A DNA stretch of 64,000 bases from Agapanthus africanus (Eukaryota; Streptophyta; Magnoliopsida; Asparagales; Amaryllidaceae), in contig JASDDO010000026.1 in assembly GCA_030015575.1 (NCBI GenBank), positions 27,048,079-27,112,078 on the forward strand. The letters are read 5' to 3'. Position numbers and translations under genes: made by a program. Position 1 is the stretch's first letter, and every line of letters starts with the position of its first letter. The notes beneath the pieces are model-generated. The model saw only the letters and a list, made by a program, of their open reading frames with translations, searched no databases and was not told the DNA's origin. Positions 60,011 to 64,000 of the stretch are shown piece after piece.

Positions 60011-60621
60011 GTATTGGACCACCATGTCCTTAAATTGGTCATCGACCGCAATGTCCCTAAACTAAACAATTGAGTCCAAATGCTCTCTTGTTGGATCTAA
60101 ATGATCCCATTAAGTTGATCTTAGTCTGAAATGAGGCTAACGTATCCTTAACAAACGTTTAAGTTGTTCTTAGTCTCAAATAAGACTAACGTATCCTTAA
60201 ACCCAAACCTCCAAACCCAAATCTAAGAAAATACGGATTTGGACTAATCCACGTCCTACGGACGACGACATAAATTAGTCTCCGTATACAATCCACGGGC
60301 AACCAAAAACAAAACAAACACCCACGACACGAGGTGACCATCTGGAGAAGGAGAAAGTTGTTGCCGCGATGCGGTAGCGTAATTAACTGCAGGGGCTTGC
60401 GCCTGCAGGGAAGAGCGTCCCCACAATCAAAAACCCCTCAAGCGAGGGGGAATCTGACGAAGTCTGCTACATCGAACACATCCGTTTAGACCTTCGATAC
60501 ACGGTTCCATAAATCAACTTGGCATCTTCAGAGAGGTGGACGGATAGCACCAATTAGCATCTGCCCCGAATTTCAGGCAAGACGGCATGTCCTGCGCCGT
60601 CTTTCGGAGGGGAACAGATTC

Positions 60622-60639
60622 TGGCACGCCCGGTGGGAC
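60622..60639 (+). promoter_or_regulatory. C2 primer-binding site
   Basis: TGGCACGCCCGGTGGGAC lies 6 bp after the LTR end. From memory it fits the tRNA-Arg type site used by Tat/Ogre elements; the tRNA match was not computed. Confidence 0.7.
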
Positions 60640-60766
60640 CTTTTCCTCTTTCCACTCCACACTTCGTGTGTCATGTTTTTCCCGCGATCAAATAATCGCG
60701 GAGTGTATGTTTTTGGTTGCCCTTACGGGAGTGGATATTGAAGCCGGCATTTCGTCTCTATGAAGA

Positions 60767-61284
60767 ATGGCGTTTGCTCCCACCCTAGCAACTCAGGCTC
60801 TGTCATATCCGGCGGAGTCAAGTATGGGTCACTTGCAGCCTCAAATCTCTGCAATCTGGCTCTTCAAGAAATCAACGGGTTTTTTTTGGGTCAATGATCC
60901 CACCTCCCACCCTCGGTGCCTCAACGCCGATGGAGGAAGCCCAGAGGATGTCTGTCGTCCACAGGCAGGCTCCCCAAGCAGCAGCCTTGCCGACGGAATT
61001 GGTCCTCAAACAACTGGCACATGCCAAAGACCAAGGTCGATGCAGGGGGCAGAATATTCAAGCTCTTCAAGAAATCAATGGCTTCAAACTGCACTAACTG
61101 CAATAGCAACTCTCGCTCTGTCCCATCTGGAGGAGTAACCTACGGGCCTCAAGCGGCCTCCCTTTTCACTATGCCAGTGGAGCAGGTAACTCAAGCCACC
61201 ACTGGGCTATTCTTCGGGACCATGCTCCCGCCAACGAGCTTCAGCGCTCCTGTACCATCGCAAGAAGCTCCCAAGAAGTCGTTT
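60767..61284 (+). pseudogene. C2: gag, N-terminal part (frameshifted)
   Basis: The ATG at 60767 opens MAFAPTLATQALSYPAESS. Family-like words continue in other frames (PTLGASTPMEEAQRMS, LVLKQLAHAKDQGR, then FTMPVEQVTQATTGLFFGTM at about 61170-61230). At least two frameshifts separate them. The last block aligns with C1 at 22764-22910. Homology stops at about 61284, where unrelated sequence enters. Confidence 0.7.
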
Positions 61285-62265
61285 TTCAGCGCTCCTGTGC
61301 TTATTTACGCCCTACTTTGCATTATACTATATATAAGCATGCACAAAAATTGTGATAATAAAAGAGTAGAAAGTGAAAAATTATATTTAAAAGATAGGAA
61401 TAGTTTAAGAAAAACAAGAAAGTTAGATGTTTTCTTAAATGAAACTAGTAATAAGTAGTTATGAGCTGTTGTCCCAAGGGTTAGTAAGATGAAGGAAATT
61501 ACTAATCTGAGGATAAAAATAAGCCTGAAAAATAGTTCCTATTCTGGAAGCCAAACATTTGAACGTTGATACCCTACTATACGCACTTACACACATCTTG
61601 AAACTCGGGATAGTAGAGGATACCTTGAAATGCTCTTGTCTAAAAGCCGAAGTATGAAGAAAATAAAAGATAAAATGGTGAAAAGAAAAATGAACACTGG
61701 TTTTGTTATCACCGAGGCAGCAATAAAAAAATATAGCGATGGTGCTTTATCACCTAGTGCCTTAGACCAACTGGTTTGGGAGCCACTGCTAAGCCTTAGG
61801 TGTTGCAAGACGAGGAAAAACACCTAATTAGCAAGCACATGAGTAATCGGTTGGTTAGTACCTCAAGAAGTATTAACGGTCGCATGAAGAATGTGTGAGC
61901 AAATTCCATCTAAAAGTACTAAGGTAGATGGACAAGAGTGTGATTGCTTGAATTGAATTCTCTGAGTGTAGGGATGTCCAGTTCACACACGTAGGGGTAT
62001 ATGATCAATGTTTGGAAGAAAGGTAGGAATGAAAACTAAAGGCGATATTTTATTGAGGGATAATTTGATTTCTAACATTTTTTCATGACCATTAAGATAG
62101 GGCTCATAGCAACTGAAAAGCTGGTATAGTTGAAAACTCTTATTTTCAAGTTCTTTCTTTTATAGTTCTTATCTTTATATAACTTTCACCATCTCTCTTT
62201 TATTATAAGATTTTGTGGGTGTAATCCGCTGAAAACCCTCAGGAGAAAACACTCCTCCTACTAGG
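61285..62265. other. ~1-kb unclassified insertion in C2 gag
   Basis: C1 gag has continuous sequence where C2 has this AT-rich block. A 14-bp word (TTCAGCGCTCCTGT) near 61240 recurs at the left joint (about 61286). The block includes 'gataccctactatacgcac' (61568), which resembles 3' or LTR sequence of other Ty3/gypsy elements. Short open frames here are not convincing. No target duplication is identified. Confidence 0.4.
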
Positions 62266-64000
62266 GATATGCCACTGGCGCCGAGTAAGGAAGGCTGGGG
62301 GCAACTCTCCTCCTGGATTGACTCCGCCGACTCCAACGGCGGAAATTGATGTTTTTGTTCTAATTGGAAACAGCTTTGAACCATTTAGGAAGGTTCGCAA
62401 GAACTCTCCGACCACTGTGCAGAAAAGATCTCCTCCACCTATGGAGAACGCTACAAAGGTGAAGCCAGAACAGCCCCCTCAACGGCTGTCCTCTAAAATC
62501 TACAAGGTCCGGCGTCAAGTCCAAGACTCGGTAATTGATCAAGATTATTCTCGCCGACAGAAAAAGGTGAAAGTTCAGCGGGAAGAGAACCGTCTTGTCA
62601 AGCCATAAAAGGCGACAGCTACAGGGGTGCTCACTGCAACGGCCCCCTCAACTTCGTCCGTTCACAAGAAAAGAAGGCCGGAGAAAATCCCTGAGTCTGC
62701 GATGAATCGCAAGACCACTGAACCTAAACGCCCCAAGTCTGGGGGCATGGTGGTGCACACTGTCTATATGGCTTCCGGAAAAGAAGAAAGCCGCACTTCG
62801 ACGGGCCACCGACCGCTCACCCGGTCAATAACAAAGGATTAGGAACAACAGCAGCAGAAGCTTCAAGAGATACTGACTGCAATGGTCGCACTTACCGGGC
62901 CAAAAGAAAGCCCGAAGGCGTCATCGGAACAACGTCATGAACACGAGACTGATGTTGAATTCCTTCGGAGAATGCTCGAAAAGAAGGACAAGGAGGCTGC
63001 GGAATGAGCGGCCAATATAAAGAAAATGGCCTTTCTATTTCAGGATATGGTGGGCATGATGATCCAGCCGGACCCTCCAGCCGAAGATCCTCCAGTAATA
63101 ATTGAAGATGATAGAGGAGAGACATCGAATCCTCCTCCGGCTCTTTCAGCAGCCAAGGAGGAAACCATCTCAAAAGCCATGATCGATGATTACATCGCTC
63201 AGCAGATACGAGTTCATCAGGCGAATGAAGCGGCTGGACAAATTGTTAAAACTGGACGATCCTATCCGGGTTGGTACGACCAAATAAAGTACCCGCCGGG
63301 ATACACGATCCCCAAATTCCACGTATATAAGGGGACAGGAAATACGCATCAGCACGTCGCTCAATTCAGAGCCTTATGCGGCAACACTGGAGGTGACGAT
63401 AAGCTACTGCTCCGCCAGTTTGTTGGCAGTTTGTCGGAGACAGCATTCGAGTGGTATTCCAAACTCCCAAATGACTCTGTCAAGACATTCGCAGAGATGG
63501 AGTTGCTATTCACCCAGCGTTTTGCAAGCGCTACCGAACGCACCCCAATCACGGCATTGATCAATGCCAGGGTGAAGCCTGGAGAAACTTGGGTCCAGTA
63601 TGCGATACGGTGGCGTAATCTATGGTCAAAGTGCGAGCAGCGCATCGAAGAAGCTCCTGCCGTGGGCATGTTCGTGGGTACTCTCGACCCTCAAGCGACC
63701 ATCTCCCAATTCATGATGTTCTTCAAGCCGACCACCTTCTAGGCCTTGATTGACAAGCTGGCCCAAATGGACCAGATGGGCCATAGGCCTTCCTCTTCAA
63801 AGACAGAGCCTTGGAATGAAAAGGGCAAAGGGAAAGCAACTTTCGTTGCCAATACTCAACAACAGCCGAGCAACTTAAAGCCGGTTATTCGCCAAGACAA
63901 CTTGCGTCCACGCCCATCCCTCGAGGAGAGACTGAAACGACCTTACTCATTTCCCCGGGATGAAACAAAGAGGTTGTTCGAATTAGCAGTGCGCAACAGG
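62266..64000 (+). pseudogene. C2: gag, main part, runs off the right edge
   Basis: It resumes colinear with C1 (23330 onward). The longest open piece is 63026-63742 (238 residues) and holds the Gag core: GWYDQIKYPPGYTIPKFHVY, HVAQFRALCGNTGGDDKLLL, AFEWYSKLPNDSVKTF and GETWVQYAIRWRNLWSK. Stops occur at about 62606, 62840, 63005 and 63740, so this copy is also dead, though less eroded than C1. The frame after the last stop (ALIDKLAQMDQMGH...) continues to the window end. The upstream region is Lys/Pro-rich. It would form the capsid of a Tat/Retand-type particle. Confidence 0.85.

Larger units (their letters stand above)
56932..60615 (+). mobile_element. C2: 5' LTR (3684 bp), family C
   Basis: Ends TGTTCCCG and GGGGAACA are near-perfect inverted repeats, and a primer-binding site follows 6 bp later. 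The flank before it is ACCGG. Inside, in order: a ~95-bp CACGTG repeat (57205-57540), TATA (57885), odd-palindrome arrays (57950-58555 and 58985-59230), paired CACGTG modules (58590-58980), a 45-bp minisatellite (59645-60010) and a conserved U5 end (60200-60615). No gene is present. Confidence 0.88.

Noticed and set aside
59692-60073. Open frames on both strands made of 15-residue repeats
   Set aside because: 45-bp tandem DNA without stops; no start context or family match.
1-64000. CRISPR arrays, operons, ribosome binding sites or bacterial genes
   Set aside because: Repeats lack unique same-length spacers and the content is eukaryotic retroelements throughout.

Overview
The window looks like repeat-saturated nuclear DNA of a higher plant. 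I find no host single-copy gene, rRNA, tRNA or CRISPR array that I can support. Nearly everything is LTR retrotransposon: Ty3/gypsy chromovirus of the Tekay/Del type (families A and B), Ty3/gypsy of the Tat/Retand/Ogre type (family C) and Ty1/copia (D, and probably F/G). All have long LTRs. The species cannot be named from what is here. Element letters are labels used only in this annotation.

Layout. The base layer on the left is a broken copia element D (1612-1793, 44393-44660, 46120-46883). A C-family element C0 sits in D; its 3' LTR ends at 1611. A B element also entered D: LTR from 1794, gag remnant at 22159-22763, RT remnant at 43974-44392. The B 5' LTR is split at 2978/20392 by a 17.4-kb tandem array of family A on the minus strand: LTR-internal-LTR-internal-LTR. 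One internal region has an intact 1476-codon gag-pol; the other is nearly identical but has a TGA at codon 1288. A second C element, C1 (22764-43973), lies in B. It has lost its 5' LTR and PR-RT-RNase H, but keeps gag, integrase, a long 3' region of tandem repeats, an antisense gene with plant-mobile-domain character and visible introns, and a 3' LTR. Solo LTRs cut these layers: H (35680-37140) in the antisense gene, F (40955-43167) in the C1 LTR, E (44661-46119) in D. F and E have exact 5-bp target duplications.

On the right, element G (LTR 47927-50076, iMet-type primer site, 2.4-kb leader, first codons of gag at 52458) is interrupted by a B-type LTR on the minus strand (52543-53139 plus 55618-56931). 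That LTR carries a solo B LTR (53140-55612, target duplication TAGGT) and is then cut by C2, whose 5' LTR (56932-60615), primer site and gag run off the right edge.

How the parts work together. A1 encodes everything expected of an autonomous chromovirus. The other copies are decayed. The most unusual material is in family C: LTRs that repeatedly amplify a paired CACGTG module spaced about one helical turn, arrays of odd palindromes with a TTTAA core, a 171-bp satellite-like repeat, and the antisense intron-bearing gene next to the 3' LTR. Family B LTRs carry tRNA-like Pol III A and B boxes.
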